This document shows, one piece after another, positions 35,098-43,016 of a stretch of DNA of 64,000 nt. The position numbers and the translations under genes were made by a program. Numbering within the stretch: the stretch's first letter is position 1; each line of letters begins with the position of its first letter. The notes beneath the pieces are model-generated. The model did not search any database. It was not told the DNA's origin and worked only from the letters and a program-made list of their open reading frames with translations. The stretch spans positions 2,604,001-2,668,000 of the forward strand of contig NZ_LT907982.1 of the NCBI RefSeq assembly GCF_900230215.1, read 5' to 3'. This stretch comes from Jatrophihabitans sp. GAS493. GTDB lineage: Bacteria; Actinomycetota; Actinomycetes; Mycobacteriales; Jatrophihabitantaceae.

Positions 35098-35538
35098 TCA
35101 CGATGACCGGAACGGAACAGGCCCTCCCTGCTGGTGGAATATTCCAACGACTACGGAGCCTTCAGGGACTGCCATTTGGACCCGGATAACGCGGCCGGCC
35201 GCAATGTCCCACATCTTGATCGCTTCCATCCAGTGGACCTGGTCTAGCGGCCAACTCATGGGCTGATCGCCTCGCTTACGTTCTTCCTTGTCAGGCCACC
35301 AGGTCAACGTCTCGCCATCGCTGGACAACGTTCCCCCTGGGCCCCCCGCCTCGCCGGCCGCGACCACGGTCGAGGAATCTAAACGGAGTATCCGCGGCCA
35401 CGCGGCCAGTCTCAGCAGGGCAAGCGTTCCTAACAGGCCGCAGACCGCTGCGATTCCCCGCAGTCTGAGGTAAGCGCCCGTCTCTCTGCTCATCGCCGGG
35501 TAGCTCACGGCCGAGTGCAGGACCCCATTGATCATCAC
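35098..35538 (-). CDS. Membrane-associated protein, unknown
   Basis: 146 residues with one or two hydrophobic helices near residues 27-45 and a C-terminal soluble part (WWPDKEERKRGDQPMSWPLDQVHWM). Its GTG start at 35538 overlaps the last base of the upstream gene's TAG stop, so the two are coupled. No family recognised. Cargo of the integrative element. Confidence 0.6.
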   Translation of the reverse strand: MMINGVLHSAVSYPAMSRETGAYLRLRGIAAVCGLLGTLALLRLAAWPRILRLDSSTVVAAGEAGGPGGTLSSDGETLTWWPDKEERKRGDQPMSWPLDQVHWMEAIKMWDIAAGRVIRVQMAVPEGSVVVGIFHQQGGPVPFRSS

Positions 35539-35921
35539 TAGTCTTGTGGCCAGCTGAGCTGGGTCGATGTGGGTTGAACCGGTGGTTCACTAATGATGGC
35601 GAGGGTTTTCGCGTCACGGCAGACCAGCCACGACCTGCCGTCGGCGACCAGCCCGTTCACTGTGTATCCGGCGGCGATCTCACGCGCTTGCTTCCGCGCC
35701 CCCATCATGAAAATGGACACCCCAACTGCTACCGCCGTGAAGACGACTCCCAGGACGATGCTGGCATACAGCGTTTCGTAAGAGTTGAAGGCGCTCTCGA
35801 AGGCAAGCGGCATGCCAGCGAAACCTCCCGCAGCGGTCGCAAAGATGCCTATCAATTTTAGTCGGATAGACGACACGCCTGGTAACGGTTCTCGTCCGCG
35901 TGAATCCATATTTTCCGACAC
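35538..35921 (-). CDS. Two-helix membrane protein, unknown
   Basis: 127 residues from GTG 35921, chosen because GGAGG lies six nucleotides upstream; the longer ORF to 36065 adds an unlikely N-terminus. Two transmembrane helices (about 20-40 and 50-72) are followed by a cytosolic tail (RKQAREIAAGYTVNGLVADG). It is coupled to the next membrane protein gene. No family recognised. Confidence 0.6.
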   Translation of the reverse strand: MSENMDSRGREPLPGVSSIRLKLIGIFATAAGGFAGMPLAFESAFNSYETLYASIVLGVVFTAVAVGVSIFMMGARKQAREIAAGYTVNGLVADGRSWLVCRDAKTLAIISEPPVQPTSTQLSWPQD

Positions 35922-36251
35922 GTCAGCCTCCGCCGCGAGTTGAGACCTGTGGAGCAATGCCGGCACAGCTGCGATCTGGATCAACCGCAGGGAGGGGCCC
36001 CAGAGACATCGGCATACACGTTCCGAACATGAGCCCGACGCGCGGCCTTCTGAAAGTCCGCGCACGCCGATTCGCTAACTCGGGATGTTCCAGGTCGCGG
36101 GCGAGAACTTGAGGCCCACCGTGACCGTGTGACCGAGGCTCAACGAGACGGCTCGAAATGGTCGCGATACGGCGGACACCCCGTGCGTCCCGCTCCTGCA
36201 AACGACCGCCTCAGGCGCGTCGGCAGAGACACGCCGAACGGCGGTGTAGCT
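35922..36251. other. Right end of the element, no supported gene
   Basis: 330 bp between the last cargo gene and attR. It contains the second 21-bp repeat. A 92-residue minus-strand ORF crosses it but looks unselected. Confidence 0.5.
36077..36097. repeat. 21-bp direct repeat, copy 2
   Basis: The partner of 34939-34959 with one mismatch. It lies about 156 bp upstream of the two-helix membrane protein start (35921), a distance similar to that of copy 1 from its gene. Confidence 0.75.
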
Positions 36252-36296
36252 GCTCATAACCCAGAGGTCACAGGTTCAAATCCTGTCCCCGCTACA
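36252..36296 (+). repeat. attR-like 45-bp direct repeat (tRNA fragment)
   Basis: A perfect copy of 32781-32825, comprising the tRNA 3' part from the anticodon loop onward. Just before it, GTAGCT is also shared with the tRNA but six bases of the D/anticodon region are missing. It is not a functional tRNA gene. Confidence 0.9.
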
Positions 36297-36428
36297 GATG
36301 CAAGGCAGTACGTACGAGGGTCTCAGTGCTTCGGTGCTGGGACCCTTGCTCGTTGGCGGTCAAGATGCCAATGAGCGCATCCAGCCGGCGACAGAGCGCG
36401 CAGGCCGGATATACGTGGTCAGCGGTGT

Positions 36429-36968
36429 TCAGTGCAGGTGCGTGATGAGTATCTTCAGGCCGATCATGAGCATGCCCAGCGCGCAGGCGGCGAAGGTCAT
36501 GAGGAACAGCGAGAGTCCTCGGAGCTGGGCGTTTCGACCGGCGGACCACCCGTAGTAGGTGAGCATGCCGACCGTGACGGCGAGAGCGACGTAGGCGGCG
36601 GTGGTCGGCGATCCGCCGATGAGCCGATCGGCGAGTAGGGCCAGCAGAGGAATGTAGGAAGCGCTGACCATCGGCCACTTGGCGACAAGCGCTGATCCGA
36701 TGTGATGCCAAGTTGGTAGATGGCCGCCGCTGATGTGTTCGCCCAGTTGCGCGTACTCCTCAGCCAGCCAGTACACGATGAGGGTCAGGAAGACCGCTAG
36801 CTCAAGGGCCAGCGTGCTGAGATGGCTGCCGGCCGTGGCCAGGACGGCGGCGGTGACGATGAGTCCGTAAATCCCCGCGGCCTGCCGAATCTCGGATCGT
36901 TCCGGCGTGACGGGTGATTCTGCGGTCGCCGGTGCCCGAACCTTGCCGTCGTCGTGGGGTGACGTCAT
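36429..36968 (-). CDS. Polytopic membrane protein, unknown
   Basis: 179 residues from ATG 36968 (GAGAGG seven nucleotides upstream). After about 28 polar residues there are four to five transmembrane helices, with HISGGHLPTWHHIGS in a loop. The longer ORF to 37142 adds improbable sequence. No family recognised. It lies immediately outside attR. Confidence 0.65.
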   Translation of the reverse strand: MTSPHDDGKVRAPATAESPVTPERSEIRQAAGIYGLIVTAAVLATAGSHLSTLALELAVFLTLIVYWLAEEYAQLGEHISGGHLPTWHHIGSALVAKWPMVSASYIPLLALLADRLIGGSPTTAAYVALAVTVGMLTYYGWSAGRNAQLRGLSLFLMTFAACALGMLMIGLKILITHLH

Positions 36969-37124
36969 CAAACGCCCTCTCGGTGCGAGACCTCTGAGAA
37001 TCTGACGCTGCCACGCGGGCGCCGGGACGGGGTCACCCGGCACGAATGATCTCCCCTTCTGGACGCAGCCACGGGCTACGATGCTGGCTTGTCCTACGTC
37101 GATCGCATCTCGGGGGGTTGCTCG

Positions 37125-37520
37125 ATGAACTGGGTCGCTCAACGGCCGCCCGTGCGCAGGCCACGGACGCGGGCGGCTTTGGCAGGAGTCGCTGCGCTGG
37201 TCGTCCTTGCCGGGGCTTCACTCCTCTGGTCAAGGGAGGCCTACCACCAATGGCCATGGTCGGAATATCCATCGTCAATGAACTGGTGTGGCCGGAACTG
37301 GGCCGCGACACCGTCTGGGTCAGTCAGTCGTCGAGTAGCTGAGGACGGCGCAAGCGTCTTCAAGAAGGCTGGCGATCTTCCTGGAATTCTTAATCACGGC
37401 GAGGTCTGGACGTCCGTCCTCACGGGCTCGACGCCCTTCACCTCGTGCCAGATCTCCGAAGTTTGGCTCCGCACGGGCGCTGATCGCTTTGAAAACATGG
37501 GACTGCAAGGGGCCCCGTAG
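37125..37520 (+). CDS. Secreted or membrane-anchored protein, unknown
   Basis: 131 residues from ATG 37125 (GGGGGG nearby upstream). A basic start is followed by one hydrophobic helix (about 18-35, AALAGVAALVVLAGASLLW) and an extracytoplasmic domain with two cysteines (NWCGRNW and TSCQISEVW) that may pair. A TACGAT box at 37077-37082 could be the promoter. No family recognised. Confidence 0.55.
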   Translation: MNWVAQRPPVRRPRTRAALAGVAALVVLAGASLLWSREAYHQWPWSEYPSSMNWCGRNWAATPSGSVSRRVAEDGASVFKKAGDLPGILNHGEVWTSVLTGSTPFTSCQISEVWLRTGADRFENMGLQGAP

Positions 37521-37624
37521 CAAGTTGGCGCCGCGCGTGGGGTGTGCGGTGCTCGTGTTTCGCTCATTGTGCTAACGAAATGTTGATGGTTCTGGTTGAC
37601 GCCGGTCGCGATTTGAACCAGTGG

Positions 37625-38365
37625 TCAAGTAGTTGCCTCTGGCGCATGTCGCCGTTCGGGTGGCAGTGGGTTACGACGGATGCCGTCAAGGAGCTGCGCG
37701 AGTTCGAGGGGCTTGGCGACCATCGCCATGTGACCGGTATCCAACGAAACCCGGTATCCGCACCAGTGGGTGTTGGAACGCTCCTGCAGATCAGGCGGGA
37801 CCCTTAGATCCCGGGTCAGGTGGACGTACCAGCGGGGGACGGCCGGCGTGAGTCCGGATAGGTCGTTCGGCTCGGTCAGTAGCAGAGCGGATTCATCCGT
37901 ACGAGAACCGATGACGAACTCGGTCTGTTCGGCGTCGAGGTCATTGCACAGCATCTCGATACCGGCACCACCGCGAGGTCGGTAGATGCCGCCGGCGATG
38001 GTCGGTACTACGGCCGCACGCGTCGCCGGTGCCATTGTGGCCATCACCGTCTGTCCGTGGCCGGGGATGATCGCGGCGATGCAGATGGCGGCCTTGAAGC
38101 GCTCGGGCGCAATCGCCAGCACGCGAGGAACGATGACGCCGGCGAGTGAGTGCCCGACCAACACGGCATCGGTCACCTCCGCCGCGTCCATATCTGCCAC
38201 GATGGCTCGCGCACAGTCGTCCGGCGTCACGGTCCTCAGATCGACGGCTGCCCTCGATTCGCGCCCGGGCAAGTCCACTGCGATGTATCGGCCGGAGAGG
38301 AACGGGAGCATCCGGTCCCACGACCTCGCACAGAAGCCCCCACCGCACACCAGGACGAACGTCAT
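37625..38365 (-). CDS. Alpha/beta-fold hydrolase
   Basis: A 246-residue hydrolase of the EstA/RdmC-like kind, with an oxyanion CGGGFCARSWD near the N-terminus, nucleophile GHSLAG (about Ser92) and catalytic His in DTGHMAM. No signal peptide. A 15-bp palindrome 40 bp upstream of its start may be an operator. The substrate is unknown. Confidence 0.83.
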   Translation of the reverse strand: MTFVLVCGGGFCARSWDRMLPFLSGRYIAVDLPGRESRAAVDLRTVTPDDCARAIVADMDAAEVTDAVLVGHSLAGVIVPRVLAIAPERFKAAICIAAIIPGHGQTVMATMAPATRAAVVPTIAGGIYRPRGGAGIEMLCNDLDAEQTEFVIGSRTDESALLLTEPNDLSGLTPAVPRWYVHLTRDLRVPPDLQERSNTHWCGYRVSLDTGHMAMVAKPLELAQLLDGIRRNPLPPERRHAPEATT

Positions 38366-38666
38366 CGGCTCTCCCTTCGCTCACCCGTGAGGGCCCATAA
38401 TACGTGCGAAATATTCGCAGAGATACGGCCCGGACTGCTTCGGCGAGTATGGACGTCCTTCGCGTGCTGGAAGGCGTGAAGTGGGCGATGTTTCCAGACT
38501 GGGCGCAGTGGGCATATCCCCACATAGATCCCTCAGTCCGAGACCCGACACCAGTTCTGACCCCGCACGGCCCACGCTCGTGGCGCCGGTGCAGACGGCG
38601 ACGGGCTCCGGGCTGACGCAGCGTGGAGCGGCCACCTGTGAGCGGAGTGCGTAGAACGGAACGGCT
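38366..38666. other. Divergent promoter region
   Basis: 301 bp between the hydrolase and kinase genes with no supported ORF. It contains the 15-bp palindrome at 38405-38419. Confidence 0.5.
38405..38419. promoter_or_regulatory. 15-bp palindrome, candidate operator
   Basis: TGCGAAATATTCGCA is a perfect inverted repeat (6-3-6) in an AT-richer patch, 40 bp upstream of the alpha/beta hydrolase start. The regulator is unknown. Confidence 0.5.
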
Positions 38667-39983
38667 GTGCCCGAGGATGGCATCGTGACCTCCAGCGCCC
38701 CTGGGGTGGGAACTGGGGCGCTGCTCGCGTCGCGTTATCGGCTGCGCGAACGGGTCGGGCGCGGAGGCATGGCTGATGTCTTTGCCGCCGCCGACGAGCT
38801 GCTTCACCGGCCGGTTGCGGTAAAGGTGTTCCGGTTCGATTCTCCGGCCGTCGATGACCAGCGCCGGGTCGAGGCGGAGATGCGGACGCTGGCCGGGCTA
38901 CGGCATCCCAACCTGGTTACCGTCTTCGACGCTGGATCAGTCCACGAAGGGCCGGAGGCGACTCCGTACATCGTGATGGAGCTGATTACCGGGCCGACCC
39001 TCGGTCAGCGCATCGCGCAAGCACCGCTGATTCCCGATCAGGTGCGCCTTCTGGGCTCGGAGCTGGCGGCGACGCTGGCCTACGTGCACGGGAAGGGGAT
39101 CGTTCATCGCGACATCAAACCGGCCAACGTTCTACTGGACACCCCGAACATCGGCGGTTCGCCCTTCAGCGCCAAGCTGACGGACTTCGGCATCGCGGTG
39201 CTGCTTGATTCGACTCGCTTCACCATGGCTGGGATGACTGTCGGCACCGCCAACTACCTCAGCCCGGAGCAGGTCCAGGGCGGGCAGGTCACGCCGGCCA
39301 GCGACGTCTACCCGCTGGGACTGGTGCTCCTCGAATGCCTCACCGGACGGCTGGCCTACCCAGGCCCCGGGGTGGAGGCCGCGCTGGCCCGGCTAAGTCA
39401 TCAGCCTGACATCCCTGCGTATCTTCCAGCTGGGTGGCGGCAGCTGCTCACCGCCATGACCGCATTCGAGGCATCAGCGCGTCCGAGCGCCGCCGACGTG
39501 GCACACCAGCTGGCGGGGCTGATCGAACGGTCCGAGCCGCCGAACACGGCTTACCTCCCCGACCCGGCCGACCGTGATCACCCGACCGCCCTGGCGTCGT
39601 CGGCGACGGCGCGGCTCGCCGGCGTCGAGGACCCAGCCAGGAGCACTCAGCTGCTTGCGGCACTGCCCAGCACAGACCAGTCCGGTAACGATCTCTCCGG
39701 TAACGATCTCTCCGGTAACGAGCGGGGCGATAGCCGCCGGCCCGGCGAGCCGGCGCGGTGGTCTCGACGCTGGCTCGGAGCTCCGGCCTGGATCTGGTTG
39801 ACCGTCGCGATCGGATCCCTCGTGCTGATCGGCGCGATCGTGTTCGCGGTGAACCGCTCGGAGTCCTCATCCAGATCACCGGGATCCTCCTCCGGCTCGT
39901 CATCCAGTCCCCAGCCCAGCTACCCGGCGGTGCCGGGGAACGTCGGTGTCCATCTCAGGCAACTGGAAGGTGCGGTCGGATGA
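38667..39983 (+). CDS. Receptor-type Ser/Thr protein kinase (Pkn family)
   Basis: 438 residues. The kinase domain (about 16-275) has the Gly loop VGRGGMADVF, VAVKVF lysine, VHRDIKPANVLL, DFGIAVL and the activation/P+1 segment GTANYLSPEQ. A juxtamembrane linker follows, with SGNDL repeats from 15-bp tandem units (39681-39721). Then come one transmembrane helix (about 372-394, WIWLTVAIGSLVLIGAIVFAV) and a short Ser/Pro external tail. It lacks PASTA repeats. The next gene, a lipoprotein, starts in its stop. Confidence 0.92.
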   Translation: MPEDGIVTSSAPGVGTGALLASRYRLRERVGRGGMADVFAAADELLHRPVAVKVFRFDSPAVDDQRRVEAEMRTLAGLRHPNLVTVFDAGSVHEGPEATPYIVMELITGPTLGQRIAQAPLIPDQVRLLGSELAATLAYVHGKGIVHRDIKPANVLLDTPNIGGSPFSAKLTDFGIAVLLDSTRFTMAGMTVGTANYLSPEQVQGGQVTPASDVYPLGLVLLECLTGRLAYPGPGVEAALARLSHQPDIPAYLPAGWRQLLTAMTAFEASARPSAADVAHQLAGLIERSEPPNTAYLPDPADRDHPTALASSATARLAGVEDPARSTQLLAALPSTDQSGNDLSGNDLSGNERGDSRRPGEPARWSRRWLGAPAWIWLTVAIGSLVLIGAIVFAVNRSESSSRSPGSSSGSSSSPQPSYPAVPGNVGVHLRQLEGAVG

Positions 39984-40498
39984 GTGGACGCATCGGCCGG
40001 GCGCTCCTAGTGGTGGCGGTGCTGGCCCTCGCCGGTTGCTCAAGCGGCCGATCCACAGGCGACTCCGCTTCGGGCATCGACAGCGCGACCCAAACGCTGC
40101 TTCGTCGTGACGTGCAGGCCCTTGCCGTCGCCACTGCGGCGCGGAACACCGCCGGAGCCCGGGTAGCGCTCGAGACGCTCACTGCAGACGCTGACGCCGC
40201 CCATCTCGCAGGCAAGGTCAGCGATGGCCAATACCAGTCGATTCAGTCGGCGGAGGCGGCCGTCCGGGTTGACCTGACCAACGTGGTCAGTTCACTGTCC
40301 CCGACCTCCCCGGCTGCGCCCAAGGTCAGCACGGCCGCACCTACGACCTTCGCTGCGCCGAGTCCGGCCGTACCTACTCCCGCCGCACCCAGTCCTGCCG
40401 CGACCCACCCGAAGCCTGCTCCCGCCCCGGCGAAGCCGACGAAGCAGAAGGGAAAGGGAAAGGGCAACGGGAATGGGAATGGGAATGGGAATGGCTGA
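39980..40498 (+). CDS. Putative lipoprotein with Pro/Ala and Gly-Asn tail
   Basis: 172 residues with signal and lipobox LAGC (Cys20), an Ala-rich helical region (about 35-110), a Pro/Ala/Thr linker, and a C-terminal (KG)n(NG)n tail encoded by GGGAAT hexamers (40469-40492). It overlaps the kinase gene by 4 bp (ATGA), so it may be a sensor, ligand or substrate for the kinase. No family recognised. Confidence 0.75.
   Translation: MSGRIGRALLVVAVLALAGCSSGRSTGDSASGIDSATQTLLRRDVQALAVATAARNTAGARVALETLTADADAAHLAGKVSDGQYQSIQSAEAAVRVDLTNVVSSLSPTSPAAPKVSTAAPTTFAAPSPAVPTPAAPSPAATHPKPAPAPAKPTKQKGKGKGNGNGNGNGNG
40451..40492. repeat. Hexanucleotide microsatellite
   Basis: GGGAAA-type units pass into four exact GGGAAT units (40469-40492) in frame at the 3' end of the lipoprotein gene, encoding alternating Gly-Lys then Gly-Asn. 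Confidence 0.8.
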
Positions 40499-40562
40499 TC
40501 CTGTTTGATCAACGAGAGCGATCAAGCGCGTTGGATCGCCCCGTCACGAGGAGCGGAGCAGA

Positions 40563-40943
40563 ATGCCAGTTGTAGGAGTTGGCGGGATCTTCTTCCGGGC
40601 CAAGAACCCCGACGCCCTCAAGGCCTGGTACCTGGAGCATCTCGGCGTAGGCCCCGGCGCCGCCGAGGGAACCGGGGCGGCCGACGAATGGTCCTGGACG
40701 GCGCAGGGCGGCCCGCTCGTCTTCGCCCCGTTCGAAGAGGCAACCGACTATTGGGCTGTCGAGAAGCAGTTCATGCTCAACCTGCGGGTCAGCGACCTCG
40801 TTGCTCTGCTCGAGCAACTGATCGCGGACGGCATCGAGGTCGTCGTCAAGCCGGAGTGGAATTCAGCGGAGACCGGGCAGTTCGCCCGGATACTCGATCC
40901 CGAAGGCAACGCCATCGAACTCTGGGAACCGCCTGCCGACTGA
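40563..40943 (+). CDS. VOC-family (glyoxalase/bleomycin-resistance fold) protein
   Basis: 126 residues with one pair of beta-alpha-beta-beta-beta units: GIFFRAKNPDALKAWYLEHLGV at the start and ARILDPEGNAIELWEPP at the end, typical of the vicinal oxygen chelate superfamily. The metal ligand set cannot be assigned with confidence. GAGGAGCGGAGC precedes the ATG. The reaction is unknown. Confidence 0.85.
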   Translation: MPVVGVGGIFFRAKNPDALKAWYLEHLGVGPGAAEGTGAADEWSWTAQGGPLVFAPFEEATDYWAVEKQFMLNLRVSDLVALLEQLIADGIEVVVKPEWNSAETGQFARILDPEGNAIELWEPPAD

Positions 40944-40978
40944 ACCGGCACTCGGCGCCCGCATTGCGGCCGGCTCGA

Positions 40979-41281
40979 CTAGGAGGCCAGCCGCTCGCGG
41001 ACCTTGCGACCACCTCGAGCTGGCTTGACAGCGCGCCCGGCCCGGTTGACATCGGCCCAGACCGCATCGAGCGAGAGGTCCAGGATGCCGGCCAGTGCGG
41101 CGATCGTCGGGAAGGCGGGCGTCGCAATCCGCCCGGTCTCGATCTTGCGAAGGGTCTCCGGCGAGACCCCCGCAGCGAGGGCAATCTCCAGTATCGAACG
41201 CTCGCCGCGGGCGAGACGCAGCAAGGCGCCCAGACGCGCTCCGCGCTCGACTTCGGCCGCAGTAAGCGGCAGTCTGACCAT
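40979..41281 (-). CDS. XRE-family transcriptional regulator
   Basis: A 100-residue protein with one helix-turn-helix (about 28-65, SILEIALAAGVSPETLRKIE and following). It is divergent from the methionine aminopeptidase gene. The shared 112-bp space contains three ATAGT repeats and a TACCGG/CCGGTA inverted repeat, a likely operator for it. Confidence 0.85.
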   Translation of the reverse strand: MVRLPLTAAEVERGARLGALLRLARGERSILEIALAAGVSPETLRKIETGRIATPAFPTIAALAGILDLSLDAVWADVNRAGRAVKPARGGRKVRERLAS

Positions 41282-41290
41282 GGGTCGAAT

Positions 41291-41322
41291 TATAGTACCG
41301 GGATAGTATGGCCGGTATAGTT
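41291..41322. promoter_or_regulatory. Candidate XRE operator with ATAGT repeats
   Basis: ATAGT occurs at 41292-41296, 41303-41307 and 41317-41321, and TACCGG (41296-41301) mirrors CCGGTA (41312-41317). The cluster starts ten bases from the XRE gene start, so binding would probably repress its own gene. Confidence 0.5.
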
Positions 41323-41393
41323 ATTGGCTCAACAAGTTAGCCCGGCTACTGGTCACCCGTTGGCCCTGTTGTCGGCCGCTAGGAAGGCGCCCC

Positions 41394-42164
41394 ATGATCG
41401 AGATCCTGAACGCCGCCGAGGTGGCGCGAGCCCGGGAGACCGGCGCCTTGGTCGCACACGTCTTGCAGACGCTAAAGGGTCGGGCCAAACCCGGAACAAA
41501 CCTGCTCGACATCGACCGGTGGGCGCAGGCGATGATCCTCGAGGCCGGAGCGAAGTCCTGCTACGTCGACTACGCCCCGTCCTTCGGGCGTGGACCCTTC
41601 GGTCATTACATCTGCACATCCGTCAATGACGCCGTCCTGCACGGGCTCCCGTACGACTACGCGCTGGGCAACGGCGATCTGGTGAGCCTTGACCTCGCCG
41701 TAACCACCGGCGGAATCGCGGCCGACTCCGCCATCAGTTTCATCGTGGGGGATCAGAAGCCCGCACAGAGCGTCGCACTGATCGAGGCAACCGAACGCGC
41801 GTTGAGCGCGGGCATAGCCGCGGCCGGACCGGATGCCCGGATCGGCGACATCTCCCATGCCATCGGCACCGTCCTCACCGAGGCGGGTTATCCGATCAAC
41901 ACCGAGTTCGGAGGCCATGGCATCGGATCGACCATGCACCAGGATCCGCATGTCTCCAACACCGGACGACCCGGGCGTGGCTACCGACTCCGTCCGGGTC
42001 TGCTGCTGGCGCTGGAGCCATGGGTCATGGCGGACACCGCGCAACTGGTCACTGATTCCGACGGCTGGACACTGCGGAGTGCGACCGGCTGCCGGACCGC
42101 ACACAGCGAACACACCATCGCCATCACCGACGACGGCGCCGAGATTCTCACGACCTCGGCCTAG
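41394..42164 (+). CDS. map: Type I methionine aminopeptidase
   Basis: A 256-residue M24A peptidase that removes the initiator methionine. Metal ligands appear in order: Asp in VSLDLAV, Asp in AADSAIS, His in FGGHGIGSTMH, Glu in LALEPWV and Glu in HSEHTIAI. GGAAGG precedes the ATG. It is divergent from an XRE gene and away from ribosomal-protein genes, so it is probably a second, accessory copy. Confidence 0.9.
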   Translation: MIEILNAAEVARARETGALVAHVLQTLKGRAKPGTNLLDIDRWAQAMILEAGAKSCYVDYAPSFGRGPFGHYICTSVNDAVLHGLPYDYALGNGDLVSLDLAVTTGGIAADSAISFIVGDQKPAQSVALIEATERALSAGIAAAGPDARIGDISHAIGTVLTEAGYPINTEFGGHGIGSTMHQDPHVSNTGRPGRGYRLRPGLLLALEPWVMADTAQLVTDSDGWTLRSATGCRTAHSEHTIAITDDGAEILTTSA

Positions 42165-42170
42165 ACGCAC

Positions 42171-42851
42171 CTACGCGCGCTGGGCCTGCGCCGCCCGTCG
42201 TGCGACTTCGGCAGCGTCGGCCGCCTGCGCGCCGCCGGCCCAGTCCTGCTCATCGGCGGCATACATCAGGCCGTAGGCCGGCGTACCGGGCTGCATACGC
42301 CAACCCTCGGAGAGCGGGCCGTGGTCAACGGCGTCGTAGCCAATCGCATTCAATACTTCAGCGAATCGGTGCTTCGACGCGGCGTCGTCGCCGGCGATCG
42401 ACAGTGCGCTGCGGTCAGCCGAGCCGGCTGGGCGGGGCAGGTCTCGAAGATGCTGGAAGTAGATGTTGTTGAAGCACTTGATCACCTGTGAGCCGGGCAG
42501 GTGCGCCTGCAGGAGCTCGGATGACGTCACCGAATCAGCGTCGAGATCAGCGAAGTGGCCGTCGCGCTGGGCGTAGTAGTTCATCGTGTCGATCACGGTC
42601 TTTCCGGCCAGCTCCGCCACCGGCACCTGAGGATAGTTCTTGAATGGAATCGTGACGACGACGACATCACCGAGCTCGGCGGCCTGCGTCGCCGTGACGG
42701 CCCGGGCGTGTTCGCCGAGACCATCGACGAGTTCAGCGAGGGTATCCGGGCCGCGGCTGTTGCTCATCACAACGTCGTGACCAGCCGCCACCGCAAGCCG
42801 GGCGACTGTACTGCCGATATGTCCGCTTCCGATGAAGCCCCAGGTAGTCAT
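42171..42851 (-). CDS. F420/NADP oxidoreductase-type Rossmann protein
   Basis: 227 residues from ATG 42851. It has an N-terminal Rossmann motif GFIGSGHIGSTVARLAVAAG, then SNSRGPDTL (NADP-type phosphate contact) and VVVVTIPFKNY. It belongs to the NADPH-dependent F420 reductase/NADP-oxidoreductase-like family. Whether it uses F420 cannot be told from sequence. The longer ORF to 42980 adds basic noise. It converges with map, stopping six bases after the map stop. Confidence 0.83.
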   Translation of the reverse strand: MTTWGFIGSGHIGSTVARLAVAAGHDVVMSNSRGPDTLAELVDGLGEHARAVTATQAAELGDVVVVTIPFKNYPQVPVAELAGKTVIDTMNYYAQRDGHFADLDADSVTSSELLQAHLPGSQVIKCFNNIYFQHLRDLPRPAGSADRSALSIAGDDAASKHRFAEVLNAIGYDAVDHGPLSEGWRMQPGTPAYGLMYAADEQDWAGGAQAADAAEVARRAAQAQRA

Positions 42852-43016
42852 GACAGGGCCAACCTCGGAGTCGAGGGCCGAATTCCGACGGGTTGCCGTT
42901 CGGCCCCGTCGTCGAAGTGCCGCCGCCCCCGCGCGGCTAATTGATCCGGCACTGCAGTCTCGGTTTAATCGGTGGGTCAACGGCGCGACAGGTCGAGCGG
43001 AAGGTGCCTGGTACTA

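Larger units (their letters stand above)
32781..36296. mobile_element. Mini integrative-element remnant at tRNA-fMet
   Basis: A segment of about 3.5 kb is bounded by the perfect 45-bp tRNA-derived repeat. A decayed tyrosine integrase lies next to attL and reads toward the tRNA, the standard int/attL layout. Cargo: a two-helix small ORF, an SGNH hydrolase and two coupled small membrane proteins. Long gene-poor stretches and no replication, transfer or phage structural genes suggest a deletion remnant or a satellite-like element. The intact tRNA is kept on the left. Confidence 0.85.

Noticed and set aside
36252-36296. Second tRNA-Met gene
   Set aside because: Only the 3' part from the anticodon loop is present; the acceptor 5' strand and D arm are missing. 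It is an att repeat.
37544-37807. Plus-strand ORF of 87 codons
   Set aside because: It overlaps the 3' end of the alpha/beta hydrolase in antisense and has no motif.
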